From NCBI GenBank assembly GCA_017654935.2, contig CM065712.1, forward strand, positions 16,013,989 to 16,077,988: a stretch of 64,000 nt of DNA, given 5' to 3'. Source of the stretch: Phymorhynchus buccinoides (Eukaryota > Mollusca > Gastropoda > Neogastropoda > Raphitomidae). The translations under genes were made by a program, and so were the position numbers. Positions within the stretch are counted from its first letter, which is position 1, and each line of letters begins with the position of its first letter. Below are positions 1 to 8,639 of the stretch, piece by piece. The notes under the pieces were generated by a model. It worked only from the letters and a program-made list of their open reading frames with translations, was not told the DNA's origin and did not search any database.

Positions 1-14
1 GAATGAATGACAAA

Positions 15-208
15 TGGTGTTTTACGTCCTCTCAGTCTGGAACAGACACATATGGGACATTTTTGTGCATACAAAGATGGTGGGAACAATACTGGACGCA
101 ATGCCCGGAGGCAGTGCAACACCAGTAAAGTCCCGAATTTTAACAATGCAGATAAAGTGTAGCAGTAACCACGCCTCGGTTAAACCTCATCGGCTATGGT
201 ACTGCCAC
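15..208 (+). repeat. Dispersed repeat K, copy 1
   Basis: About 195 bp, running from GTTTTACGTCCTCT through ACACATATGGGACAT, ATGCCCGGAGGCAGT and CCTCGGTTAAACCTCAT to GGTACTGCCAC. Near-identical copies lie at 7226-7418 and, inverted or matching, at 17984, 21834, 35272, 48842 and 52590. No coding capacity and no clear terminal repeats. The family is not one I can name; a SINE or MITE is possible. Confidence 0.8.
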
Positions 209-450
209 GCTAAGCGAATAATGTGATTTATAATGTGACTAATAAAATAGCAAGGAAAATATTATAACAAAATCTGAAAAATGGTAATATTTGGGGGTGC
301 GACTTATGCAAATTTTTCGCCTTATAGTCCGAAAAATACGGTTGGTTTTTAATTTTTAATTTTTAATTTCAGTGCTTTACGTTGTCTTCCTATCTGGTCA
401 TTGTAAAGCGCATAGAGAATTTATCAATGGATCATGGCGCTATATAAATA

Positions 451-478
451 AAATTATTATTATTATTATTATTATTAA
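451..478. repeat. TTA trinucleotide microsatellite
   Basis: About nine TTA units lie directly before the GIMAP exon at 480. They end in the AG that I read as the splice acceptor, so the microsatellite appears to form part of the polypyrimidine-like tract of that intron. Confidence 0.85.
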
Positions 479-479
479 G

Positions 480-643
480 ATCGGCGACCATTACACGGAC
501 GAAGAGTTTGAGACTTACCGCCGACTCACCACCTTGTTCGGCAAAGAGATCCGCCGCTACATCATCGTCGTCTTCACGCGAGCTGACGAGCTGAAAAAGG
601 ACGGGATGACCATCGACGAATACGTCCAAAAAGCCCCTGAAAG
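480..643 (+). CDS. AIG1/GIMAP-type GTPase, penultimate exon (partial gene)
   Basis: This encodes part of the GTP-binding domain of a GTPase of immunity-associated protein (AIG1/GIMAP) family. What is seen: IGDHYTDEE at the start matches the family-specific box after G3, and the exon then carries LFGKEIRRY and VVFTRADEL, where TRAD is the G4 guanine-specificity motif (TRxD in this family). The exon begins after an AG at 478-479 and ends before GT at 644-645. It breaks codon AGG after two bases, and the first base of the next exon (2484) completes it as Arg, so phase agrees across the intron 644-2483. The G1-G3 motifs must lie on exons upstream of the window. Family knowledge: these proteins are membrane-associated or cytosolic GTPases, expanded in mollusc and vertebrate immunity. 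The donor (GTCACT) is weak. Confident in family, not in ortholog. Confidence 0.85.
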
Positions 644-784
644 GTCACTGCTCCGTTCTGCAAACTTTCTTCATTTAAGTCTTCTCTCAAAACTACTCTC
701 TTCAAATCATAGCCTGCTTCATTTCCTTTCAAAGTACTGTGTTCTTTCCATGCATGTGTGTTTGTGTGCGTGCGCATTGTTGTC

Positions 785-1720
785 AATGGTAATTCGCTTA
801 TAAGTAAATATAACTCGCTTATAAGAAAATGAACTGCAAACCAACTCGCTTGTATGACATAATTTTCTTATATCCAAGTTTCCATTGCCGATGGGAGAAA
901 AAATTTGCTTGCTTATAACCGAGTTTTATTATAAGCGAGTTTCTTATATCCCAGTTTTGATCATAGATAAGAAAGAAGAAGTTCGGCAGGGAAATTGTTT
1001 TTGCTTCATTGTAAGCAAGTTTTCTTATAAGCGAGTTTCTTATAAGCGGATTCGGCTGTATATATATTTTTTTCCCGATTCATTTTTTTCCACTAAGTAA
1101 TGAGGGGAAAGAAACATGTTTTTGAGTGCCTTTCAATTTCGTTGATGAAGGTGGGTAGAGGGAGTAGTGAGACTGTGACGTATACATTGATGACGTATTT
1201 ACAAAGGTCAGGAAGAGGACAATTTTTTTTTATTGTAACGAGGAGGAACCTGACAAATGACTTTACTATAGGAGTTTTAAAAATTTTTTAATTATAACCC
1301 AGTTGTTATTATGGGTGGGTGGAGGGAGTGGTGAGACTGTGACGCATACATTGGTGACGTATTTACAAAGGTCACGAAGAGGACAATCTTTTCTTTATTA
1401 TTGTAACCGAGGAGCCAGTTCTGTTGGGAACCAAAAGTAACTTTACTATAGCAGGGTGTGTTTTTTTTTTATTATAACCGAGTTGCTACTATCCGAGGTC
1501 TGTTTAGTAATAAAACAGTAGACCTTTGGCCGGGAACCAGTGCTTTCCTTTACTGTAACCGAAATTTCTTATAACCGAGTTTACTATAAACGGGGAGTAC
1601 TGTAATACAATTTCGACACTAATTTGTTTTCTATTGCTTGCTGGTTTGTTCAGTTTATTCATTTATTATTGTAAGCGCTTAGGGATTCTATAAGATTAAG
1701 CGTATAAGAAATGCGGTAAA
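785..1720. mobile_element. Degenerate dispersed element rich in TTATAAGCGAG/TTATAACCGAG
   Basis: Lies in the GIMAP intron. CTTATAAGCGAGTTT-like words recur many times on the plus strand between 785 and 1700. A block of about 130 bp (GAGACTGTGACG, then GACGTATTTACAAAGGTCA) is present twice, near 1150-1275 and 1312-1460. The right part ends in a CAGTA-like word near 1600. TTATAA-rich ends of this kind are seen in pogo/Tc1-type non-autonomous elements, but I cannot define termini here. Nothing codes. Confidence 0.5.
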
Positions 1721-1879
1721 GATTAAGATGTGCCACCCCCCTACATTTCTCAGCTTTTCACGCATTTTTACACTTGCCTTTCTTACCAAACATGAAGCTG
1801 TATTTTATTAACCTTTTCAGCTAATTATCTTTGTTGAATAATTAATCGTATGCAGTCATGATAAAGGCCATTATCTAAT

Positions 1880-1964
1880 AGACCCCCCCCCCCACCCCCT
1901 CCCCCCCCACCCACCCCCTCCCCCCCCCCCCCCCCCCCACCTCCCCCCCCCCCCATGTGCAGTA
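1880..1964. repeat. C-rich low-complexity tract
   Basis: About 85 bases, almost entirely C on the plus strand with a few A/T. Similar tracts recur at 4428, 4690, 4996, 5567, 19527, 28618, 33247 (as G), 44290 and 51321 (as G). Confidence 0.95.
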
Positions 1965-1988
1965 CACATAACAGCCTAACAGAGTCCT

Positions 1989-2143
1989 GGGACGGTATTC
2001 ATGTCGAGATAGCATGAGACTTAGCATGATGCTAACTTAGAAGCTCTTCCAATGTTCCATAGGATTTAATAGGACTTTTGGAAGAGCTTCTAAGTTAGCA
2101 TCATGCTAAGTCTCATGCTATCTCGACATGAATACAGGCCCTG
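1989..2143. mobile_element. Hairpin MITE H, copy 1
   Basis: About 150-bp near-perfect palindrome. The left arm reads GAGATAGCATGAGACTTAGC, ATGATGCTAACTTAGAAGC, TCTTCCAATGT, and the right arm is its reverse complement ending in GAATACAGGCCC. The small centre contains CCATAGGATTTAATAGGAC. Full copies lie at 14876, 23231, 29808, 30063, 40851, 41093, 47442 and 55625. No ORF; non-autonomous. Confidence 0.9.
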
Positions 2144-2199
2144 GTTCATTGCGTTTTTCCGTCTTGCCTTTATCTTCTAGTATTATTGAATGCATGTGT

Positions 2200-2445
2200 T
2201 TAACCCTTTCACCGCCAGCCATATTTCAGCCAAAAAATTCCATTAAAATTACCTGGGTAGAGAACAAAATCCATCTGCAGTATTGGGGATTCTTCTGTGA
2301 CATATATAACATAAGGTCTATCCTTACTTCCCGAAACTAAGACAATAGGGTCTTTGAATAATAGACCCCAATTTGATGCCTTTTAGTGACATGGGTGGGA
2401 GATCACTGTGGTGCTAAAATGTGACTTTGGCGGTGAAAGGGTTAA
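2200..2445 (+). mobile_element. TTAA-flanked MITE A, copy 1 (piggyBac-like)
   Basis: 246 bp including both TTAA flanks. Left end CCCTTTCACCGCCA and right end TGGCGGTGAAAGGG are inverted repeats, each abutting TTAA (2200-2203 and 2442-2445). Interior words CATCTGCAGTATTGGGGATT and GGTCTATCCTTACTTCCC are shared by all 13 copies. It sits in the GIMAP intron and ends 38 bp before the terminal exon. TTAA duplication plus CCC-type ends is the piggyBac signature. Confidence 0.88.
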
Positions 2446-2483
2446 CTACCGGTATGTAAATGGATGAATTATTATCATTACAG

Positions 2484-2841
2484 GTTCAAGAAAGTCCTGA
2501 GCGAATGTGGCGGGCGATACGTCGCGTTCGACAACACCGACGAAGGCAAGAACGAGCGGCAGATCTTCGAGCTGAAGGAGAAGATTCTGGAAATTATGAT
2601 CAGGGATCGTGAGTCTCCGCCGTCCGACTTGAAGCTGTTTTCCGTGCGGAAGGAAGAGCTAGAGGCCGAGATTAAGCGTCGCATCAAGAGGTTTGGGACG
2701 TTCCGGGGTAAAAAGGGGATGTTGAACGAAGAGGAGGATGGAGGGAAGCCAGAAAGCGAGAGTCTTTTCCGGAAGATTTTCAACTTCATTCTGGAACTGT
2801 TGAAAAAGATAGGGTTTAACCCGCAGTGGCTCATGACTTGA
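2484..2841 (+). CDS. AIG1/GIMAP-type GTPase, terminal exon
   Basis: Terminal exon of the gene whose preceding exon is 480-643. It starts after CAG at 2481-2483 and ends at TGA 2839-2841. The opening VLSECGGRYVAFDN is the hallmark C-terminal G5-region motif of AIG1 domains (Cys-Gly-Gly-Arg-Tyr followed by a Phe-Asn/Asp-Asn turn). A charged alpha-helical stretch follows (ELKEKILEIM, then EELEAEIKRRIKRF), as expected for the helices after the G domain. The C-terminus KIFNFILELLKKIGF is amphipathic and hydrophobic and may act as a membrane-associating helix; vertebrate GIMAPs often end in hydrophobic tails. GC content is well above the AT-rich flanks. A TTAA MITE (2850-3077) begins only 8 bp after the stop, so the 3' UTR is probably element-derived; no clear polyadenylation signal is visible before it. 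Confidence 0.88.
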
Positions 2842-2849
2842 AAAAGGTT

Positions 2850-3077
2850 TTAACCCCTTGACTGCCACCAACGTATTACGTACTGACCTGATGACATCAC
2901 TGATGATGTCATCAGATGAAGAGGAATAACTGATATGCTGGCTTTTTTTCTAACACAGTCAAGAGAGTTATACCCCCAGACCATTTTGCCGGATTGGCTC
3001 TGTGAGTTTATCTTTTTCATGGCATGATTTGCCCAAATTTTTTTTTGTTTCATTTTCTCTGGCAGTCAAGGGGTTAA
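2850..3077. mobile_element. TTAA-flanked MITE C, copy 1
   Basis: 228 bp. Left end TTAACCCCTTGACTGCCA and right end TGGCAGTCAAGGGGTTAA are inverted. The interior has a short hairpin, CTGATGACATC followed by GATGATGTCATCAG. A second, opposite-oriented copy is at 35936-36157. Related in its ends to MITE A but with a different interior. Confidence 0.85.
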
Positions 3078-3159
3078 AGAAATGACTTGAATGCTGTCTC
3101 GGTTCTGGATCATTCTTCCGCCAAGTTGGTGGGGCAGCTGCTGCCGTGGTTATGTAGGT

Positions 3160-3385
3160 ATTAGGTACTTTATAGTCACAGAGCTGTCTCTGTGAAATTC
3201 GGGTTGCTCCCACATGGAGAGCGCGTCGCAGCCAGAGGCGCGCCACCCAATTTCTTTGTTTTTGTTTTTTGCATGTGATTTTTGTGTGACTGATGATGGG
3301 GGGTGGGGGGGTGTAAATTTTTACCAAATGACAAAACTTTTTCGTTGCCACTGGGTTTAACGTATGGTAAGTGCATGGGCACATG

Positions 3386-3416
<31 letters not shown>

Positions 3417-3545
3417 TCCACGTTCAGACCGTAAGGCCTAGTGCAAAGTGAGAGGAAAAATCCCCTGTACCCAGGTTCGAACTCGGGTTTACTTGACACG
3501 AAGCGAACGAACGCGCTACCACTGTGCCACTCTACACCACACCAC
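3160..3545 (-). mobile_element. tRNA-derived SINE S, copy 1
   Basis: On the minus strand the head carries an A-box-like TGGCACAGTGG (about 3530) and a B-box-like GAGTTCGAACCTGGG, then TCCTCTCACTTTGCAC. The tail includes GGCGCGCCTCTGGCTGCGAC and TGGGAGCAACCCGAATTTC. Other copies: 17423, 22576, 33832, 48053, 52868, and a tail fragment at 30832. Not a functional tRNA gene: the cloverleaf is not kept and the unit has a shared 3' body. Confidence 0.85.
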
Positions 3546-3686
3546 ACAAGGGAGATAGTTTGCTGACGGAATGAAGTTCGACAACTTGCTCGTTCAGTCA
3601 GTGGAGTCAGATCCTCTCTAAATGTGGTAAATGTGGATAATTGTCTAGCAATTATTGGTGAATTTTGTTTGTTTTTAAATCAGTTA

Positions 3687-4400
3687 CTTTTTGGCTAATT
3701 AAAAAGAATCAATGAGAATTTTTGGCTAAATAAAAAGAATCAATAAGACTTTTTTAGCTAATTATTTTTTTAAATCAGATCTTTTGGCTAATTAAAAAGA
3801 ATCAATGAGACTTTTGGGCTAATTAAAAAGAATCAATGACTTTGGGGCTAATTTAAAAAAATCAATGACTTTTGGACTAATTAAAAAGAATCAATGACTT
3901 TTTTAGCTAATTATTTTTAAAAATCAGATTTTTGGGCTAATTAAAAAGAATCAATGAGACTTTTGGGCTAATTAAAAAGAATCAAGGACTTTGGGGCTAA
4001 TTTAAAAAAATCAATGACTTTTGGACTAATTAAAAAAAATCAATGACTTTTGGACTAATTAAAAAAAATCAATGACTTTTGGACTAATTAAAAAAAATCA
4101 ATGACTTTTGGACTAATTTAAAAAAATCAATGACTTTTGGACTAATTATTTTAAAAAATCAATGACTTTTGGACTAATTAAAAAAAATCAATGACTTTTG
4201 GACTAATTATTTTAAAAAATCAATGACTTTTGGACTAATTATTTTAAAAAATCAATAAGACCTTTTTTTATAGTTAATTATAAACAAAAGTCATCAGATT
4301 TGTTTGGCTAATTAAGAAGAATCAATAAGAGTTTGGGACTAATTAAAAAATCAATTAGCCAATTTTTGGCTAATTAAAAAAAAAAAATCAGTAAGACTGT
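3687..4400. repeat. AT-rich tandem repeat, about 29-bp unit
   Basis: Roughly 24 units with the core TTTTGGACTAATTAAA and AAATCAATGAC. Period 29 in the most regular part (4021-4200), with older, more divergent units (GGGCTAATTAAAAAG) at the left. Some units carry an extra TATTTT. No ORF. Confidence 0.85.
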
Positions 4401-4427
4401 TCGGCTGTCTTGAACTTAATTGTACCC

Positions 4428-4445
4428 CACCCCCCCCGCCCCCCC

Positions 4446-4478
<33 letters not shown>
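4428..4478. repeat. C-rich tract
   Basis: About 50 bases, nearly pure C, directly after the 29-bp array. Further short C-runs lie at 4690-4713 and 4996-5018. Between 4500 and 4858 I see no gene; TAGGGTTAGG-like words occur near 4531-4555. Confidence 0.9.
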
Positions 4479-4479
<1 letters not shown>

Positions 4480-4857
4480 AAAATTTCGCATTGAACAAAC
4501 TCACTGAGAAGTAGCATTCTGCCGTTTGGGGGATAGGGTTAGGATCAGCCTAGGGTTATTTTCATAAAACTGAAAGAAGCAGACTTTGAGATTGAGGGTC
4601 GTAAACACAAGGAGGGGGTCTAAAGTACAAGACTGCTCTCATTATTATTATTTTTATGGTTTCCATATGTAGCAACCCTCTTATGAACACCCCCCCCCCC
4701 CCCCCCCCCCCAAAAGTACTTCTTAATTTTTTTAAAAAACTTTTCCAGAAAATGTCAGTTGTCCTGCAATATATTTCCCACACAAAAAAGTGTTTGTTGT
4801 TTTTTCTAAACCTACTGATGAACGAGTTTTGTCTGGCTATACAGAGATGTGCAAATT

Positions 4858-5252
4858 GTGAAGATGTGCCACCACCACCCCTGCATTTCTCGGTTAATTC
4901 CATTTTTTCCGTTTTTGCCTTTCTTGCCAAACATAAAGCTGTATTTTAGGAACCTTTTCAGCTAATTATCTTTTTGGAATAATAACCCTAACCCTACCCC
5001 CCCCCCCCCCCCCCCCTCCTATAAGACGGGAAAACGCAATGAACCACAACTGTGACAAATCGCGGTGTACTGCAGTACATAGTGGGGGGTAGGGTTAGGT
5101 TTAGGGCTAAGGTTAGGGTTAGTATTTCCAAAAAGGTTATTAGCTGAAAAGGTTCCTAAAATACAGCTTTATGTTTGGTAAGAAAGGCAAAAACGGAAAA
5201 AAATGGAATTCACGGAGAAATGCAGGGGGGGTGGCACATCTTTACCTTTGCC
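4858..5252. repeat. Inverted repeat with telomere-like core
   Basis: Arms of about 125 bp: plus-strand GATGTGCCACC, CTTTCTTGCCAAACATAAAG, CTGTATTTTAGGAACCTTTT at 4862-4965, and the reverse complement at 5135-5250. The inner ends carry TAACCCTAACCCTA (4983-4996) on one side and TAGGGTTAGG, GGTTAGGGTTAG (about 5090-5130) on the other. A single diverged arm also lies at about 1725-1850. Confidence 0.8.
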
Positions 5253-5329
5253 CTTTTTTTTTAACTTCGAAATGTTTTAGTCTTTTCTAGCTATTCTAGT
5301 CTTTTGTGAAGCTAATGCTTGTGGTTTTC

Positions 5330-5605
5330 CTCGTCGTCTTCTTCTTCTTCTGCGTTCCCAGGCCATATGGCCATAATGGGTAAGGTACATACGTGTCCCG
5401 TTTTCATTTTTTCACTGGTCTCCCCGCTGCATACACATTCCGATTTCGGAGGAGCTCAAAGGAGATAAAATTATTTGGAAGATTTTTTTTTTAAAAAAGG
5501 CAGGAGAATGGGGCCAATAAGTCAGAAAGATAGTAGACGATAGAAAGCGAAGGGAAGAGGCAGAGTCCCCCCCCCCCCCCCCGGTATCCCCACGGGGAGA
5601 GATTG
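5330..5605 (-). mobile_element. Dispersed element G, copy 1
   Basis: Contains GCGTTCCCAGGCCATATGGC, CGATTTCGGAGGAGCTC, then AGGAGAATGGGGCCAATAAG, a C-run, and GTATCCCCACGGGGAG. The same order recurs at 15080, 21240, 30470, 33230, 38490, 40238, 49300 and 55195. In fuller copies the body reads, on the opposite strand, TAACTTCCTCTAATCTGTCA then CTCTCTTTGACTCTGCC. Family unknown, non-coding. Confidence 0.7.
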
Positions 5606-6359
5606 GTGGTGAGGGTGGGGGGTCATCCAGCTTGTGGTTTTCAAACTGGAAGACGCTGCCTCTCTAGCTCTCTGTGCTGCTGCTTCGGGGAGAAGTTGGC
5701 CTCTGAAGGGGGACCATTCTCACTCACGACTGTCTTCAAGTCCTCTTGAAAGGGTGGGGATGTTTCTTTGACCAGGCACTCTTCACTTTAGTTTGAACCG
5801 AAGTCAGTCCATTAACAAAAAATATGAATTGCAGTTGTCTTTCTGTCTCTTTATATGTTATTTCTCCCTCTGTGTCTCTTTCTCTCTCTCTCTTTTTTAT
5901 TTGTTTTTTTGTTTTTTTGTTGTGATTTTTAGTTCCAGAGCGAAGCTTTGGGAAGTATTGTTTTTGTTTCATGCATGCGTCCGTGCGTCCGTCCGTGTGC
6001 GTTTTTCTCGATAACCGGTTAAGTTTATTTTGATCAATTTTGGAAATCAAGTTCGACAATGTATTAGATATCATCTGATTGCTTCAGTTTTATTTTAAGG
6101 TCAAGGTCAATGCCAGTTACAGGATTTTGTGCTTTTGTACTTCTGACGATTTGCTATTATTGTTATGCTTTATTTATATAAAAAAAATGCTGTATTGTAG
6201 TTGTTATGCTATTTTTTTCAAAAGTGATACTTTGTTATGCTGTTTTTATAAAAAAAAAAGCGATACTGCTTGCAGATTGCATTGTCGCCTATGTTTACAC
6301 ATATACCTAAAGCTGCTGGATACTCACCATATTATAACATATCTTCACACCATAATAAG
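5606..6359. other. No gene recognised
   Basis: T-rich on the plus strand with a CT-rich run near 5870-5930. Reading frames here are short, of low complexity, and have no recognisable domain. Confidence 0.6.
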
Positions 6360-6734
6360 TACAGTGGAACCAGCTCCCTTATGAGGTCAGGGCTCCCAAA
6401 ACAAGGGGTCCCAGGGACTCCTTCACTTACAGTATAGAGGGTCCTAGAGGCAGGATAGAGGGTCCCAGTGGCATTGCGAATGCTAAAAAGATTTTTTCTA
6501 GTGCATCCCTGGGACCCCCTGCACATTCTTTTAGAGGGTCCTTTAGAATTTTAGTGCTTCATAGACCCCCAAATGGGGGTCCCTGGGAGCGCTTATAAGG
6601 GGTCTTATAAGGGAGGGGTCTTGTAAGGGACGTAATTTTAATACTTACAAAGAAGGGTAATGTCTCAGAGAAGTAAGGTCTTATGTGGGAGGGAGTCTTA
6701 TAATGGGAGGTCTTACAAGGGAGGTTCCGCTGTA
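6360..6734. mobile_element. TIR element Q, copy 1 (pogo-like MITE)
   Basis: 375 bp bounded by TACAGTGGAACCA (6360) and its inverted partner GGTTCCGCTGTA (6723-6734). The interior has repeated TTATAAGG words and GACCCCCAAATGGGGGTCC. A truncated inverted copy runs into the gap at 39577-39737, and related ends are at 22459, 29401, 41614 and 48391. TA-adjacent CAGTGGAACC ends fit pogo/Tc1-type non-autonomous elements; this assignment is inference. Confidence 0.7.
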
Positions 6735-7225
6735 CTATATAGCTTTTGTATTACATTTGTTGTCTTTATTTTTGGACACAGTTCATTTTTGCGTTTTGCG
6801 TTTCCAACAACGAAAATTAAAACAATTTTTTAAATGTTATTCATCAGCCGTGAAACAAAAACTGCTTAACGTTTTCACCGCTGTATGACTGTTCCTGGCT
6901 GAGTGTCTGACTATGTTACCACGATTGCGTTTGAACGAAGGGACCTATTGGACCCTCAGATTTTGCATGCCGATAAGTAGTAAGGGTATCTAGGCCAAGT
7001 TCGAAGATGAAGGTCATTGATCAAAGTTGAAGGTCAGTGGAGACGAAAATGCTGCTGCGTGGCTTCTTGATGTATTATTTTCATCCTCAAAGTTTTGGTT
7101 CTTGAGTTTTGTTTTTAGGCCTTTCAAAGTTTGCTTGCAAATGCATTTGTTCTAAAGGATTTTTGGAAAATGAATCACATGGCAGCATTGTTTTACAACG
7201 AATGTTGAAAGTTAAAGGAAGGAAA
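6735..7225. other. No gene recognised
   Basis: AT-rich sequence with short frames only. AAGTTCGAAGATGAAGGTCA and a similar AAAGTTGAAGGTCAGTGG follow each other near 6998-7040; nothing else stands out. Confidence 0.6.
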
Positions 7226-7418
7226 AATTGTGTTTTACGTCTTCTCGGTCATAGACACATATGGGACATTTGTAAATACAAAGATGGTGGGAACAATACT
7301 GGAGGCAATGCCCGGAGGCAGTGCAACACCAGTAAAGTCCACGATTTTTTTTGACAATGCAGATATGTGTAGCGGTGACCACGCCTCGGTTAAACCTAAT
7401 CGGCTATGGTACTGCCAC
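7226..7418 (+). repeat. Dispersed repeat K, copy 2
   Basis: Same order as copy 1: TTTTACGTCTTCTCGGTC, ACACATATGGGACATTTG, ATGCCCGGAGGCAGTGC, CCTCGGTTAAACCTAATC, GGTACTGCCAC. Confidence 0.85.
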
Positions 7419-7587
7419 AAGTATACTTAATGTTAATCATGGGATCTCAGTGCTGAAAGCAAGTTTTTCTATTTATAATTATGATTACACCCATTCCTGC
7501 TTTGAATTCGGGAAGAAAATGTGTTTTGCATTTATATGTTTGCAACTTGTGTCAATTAAGTTTTTTTATGCATTTATTTTTTATAAG

Positions 7588-7956
7588 ACATAATGCCACG
7601 AAAGGAACATTAAAAGTGTCAAACTGACCATTCTGAGAGAATTATACATTTGAAAACTTCAGATCATTCTCTTTCTGATGATACAAAAACCATTCTTGTA
7701 TCTTTTTCTGTCCAGAGTTATGAGCATTTAAAGTTAGTAGGGTGAGCGTCGGCCATTTTGAAAAAAACAGTCTAAAGTCTAGCCTAGCTGAAGAAAATGC
7801 ATTGACCTTCTCATTTTAAAGCACTTATAAGACCATAGAGACCATATTAAAGATTATCCTTTATAAATATGAAAGATAAGATGTTAGAGAGCACAAAAAT
7901 ACCCATAACTCAAAATTGATAAAAAATGAGAATTTTTGACTTTGCAAGCCTGTTGT
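7588..7956 (+). mobile_element. MITE F, copy 1 (body)
   Basis: Body shared with 51791-52206 and inverted 18602-19036: TTATGAGCATTTAAAGTTAG, TAGGGTGAGCGTC, ATAAGATGTTAGAGAGCAC. Its left end (TGCCACGAAAGGAACATT) is the inverted partner of the right end, which in this copy is amplified as the 58-bp array that follows. Confidence 0.8.
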
Positions 7957-8525
7957 GAGAAACTAGCCCAGCGACTTAATGTCCCTTTCGTGGTGCTGGG
8001 TCACATACATCAGGGAGAAACTAGCCCCAGCGACTTAAATGTCCCTTTCGTGTGCTGGGTCACATACATCGGGAGAAACTAGCCCAGCGACTTAATGTCC
8101 CTTTCGTGGTGCTGGGTCACATACATCAGGGAGAAACTAGCCCAGCGACTTAATGTCCCTTTCGTGGTGCTGGTCACATACATCAGGGAGAAACTAGCCC
8201 AGCGACTTAATGTCCCTTTCGTGGTGCTCGTCACATACACAGGGAGAAAGTAGCCCATCATGTCCCTTTCATGGTGAGGTCACATACAACAGTGAGAAAC
8301 TAGCCCAGCGACTTAATGTCCCTTTCGTGGTGCTTCATCACATACATCAGGGAGAAACTAGCCCAGCGACTTAATGTCCCTTTCGTGGTGCTGTCATCAC
8401 ATACATCAGCGGAGAAAACTAGCCCAGCGACTTAATGTCCCTTTCGTGGTGCTTCATCACATACATCAGGGAGAAACTAGGCCCATCGACTTTATGTCCC
8501 TTTCATGGTTGCTAGGTCACATATT
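7957..8525 (+). repeat. 58-bp tandem array derived from a MITE F end
   Basis: About ten units, each GAGAAACTAGCCCAGCGACT, TAATGTCCCTTTCGTGGTGC, TGGGTCACATACATCAGG. The unit equals the terminal part of MITE F (single copy at 52156-52206 and inverted at 18602-18655). Units differ mainly by single-base insertions and deletions. Confidence 0.88.
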
Positions 8526-8639
8526 TCTTCCTTCTTTATTGTTGAAGTGCAATACCATGGTTTACGAATGTGGAGTTTCTAGTTAAAAAAACCAACAAGA
8601 AGCAACAAACCCAAGCGATGTTTCTTCTGTTTTCTGTTC

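Noticed and set aside
4983..5130. Chromosome end
   Set aside because: Only a few imperfect TTAGGG-type units, with sequence continuing on both sides.
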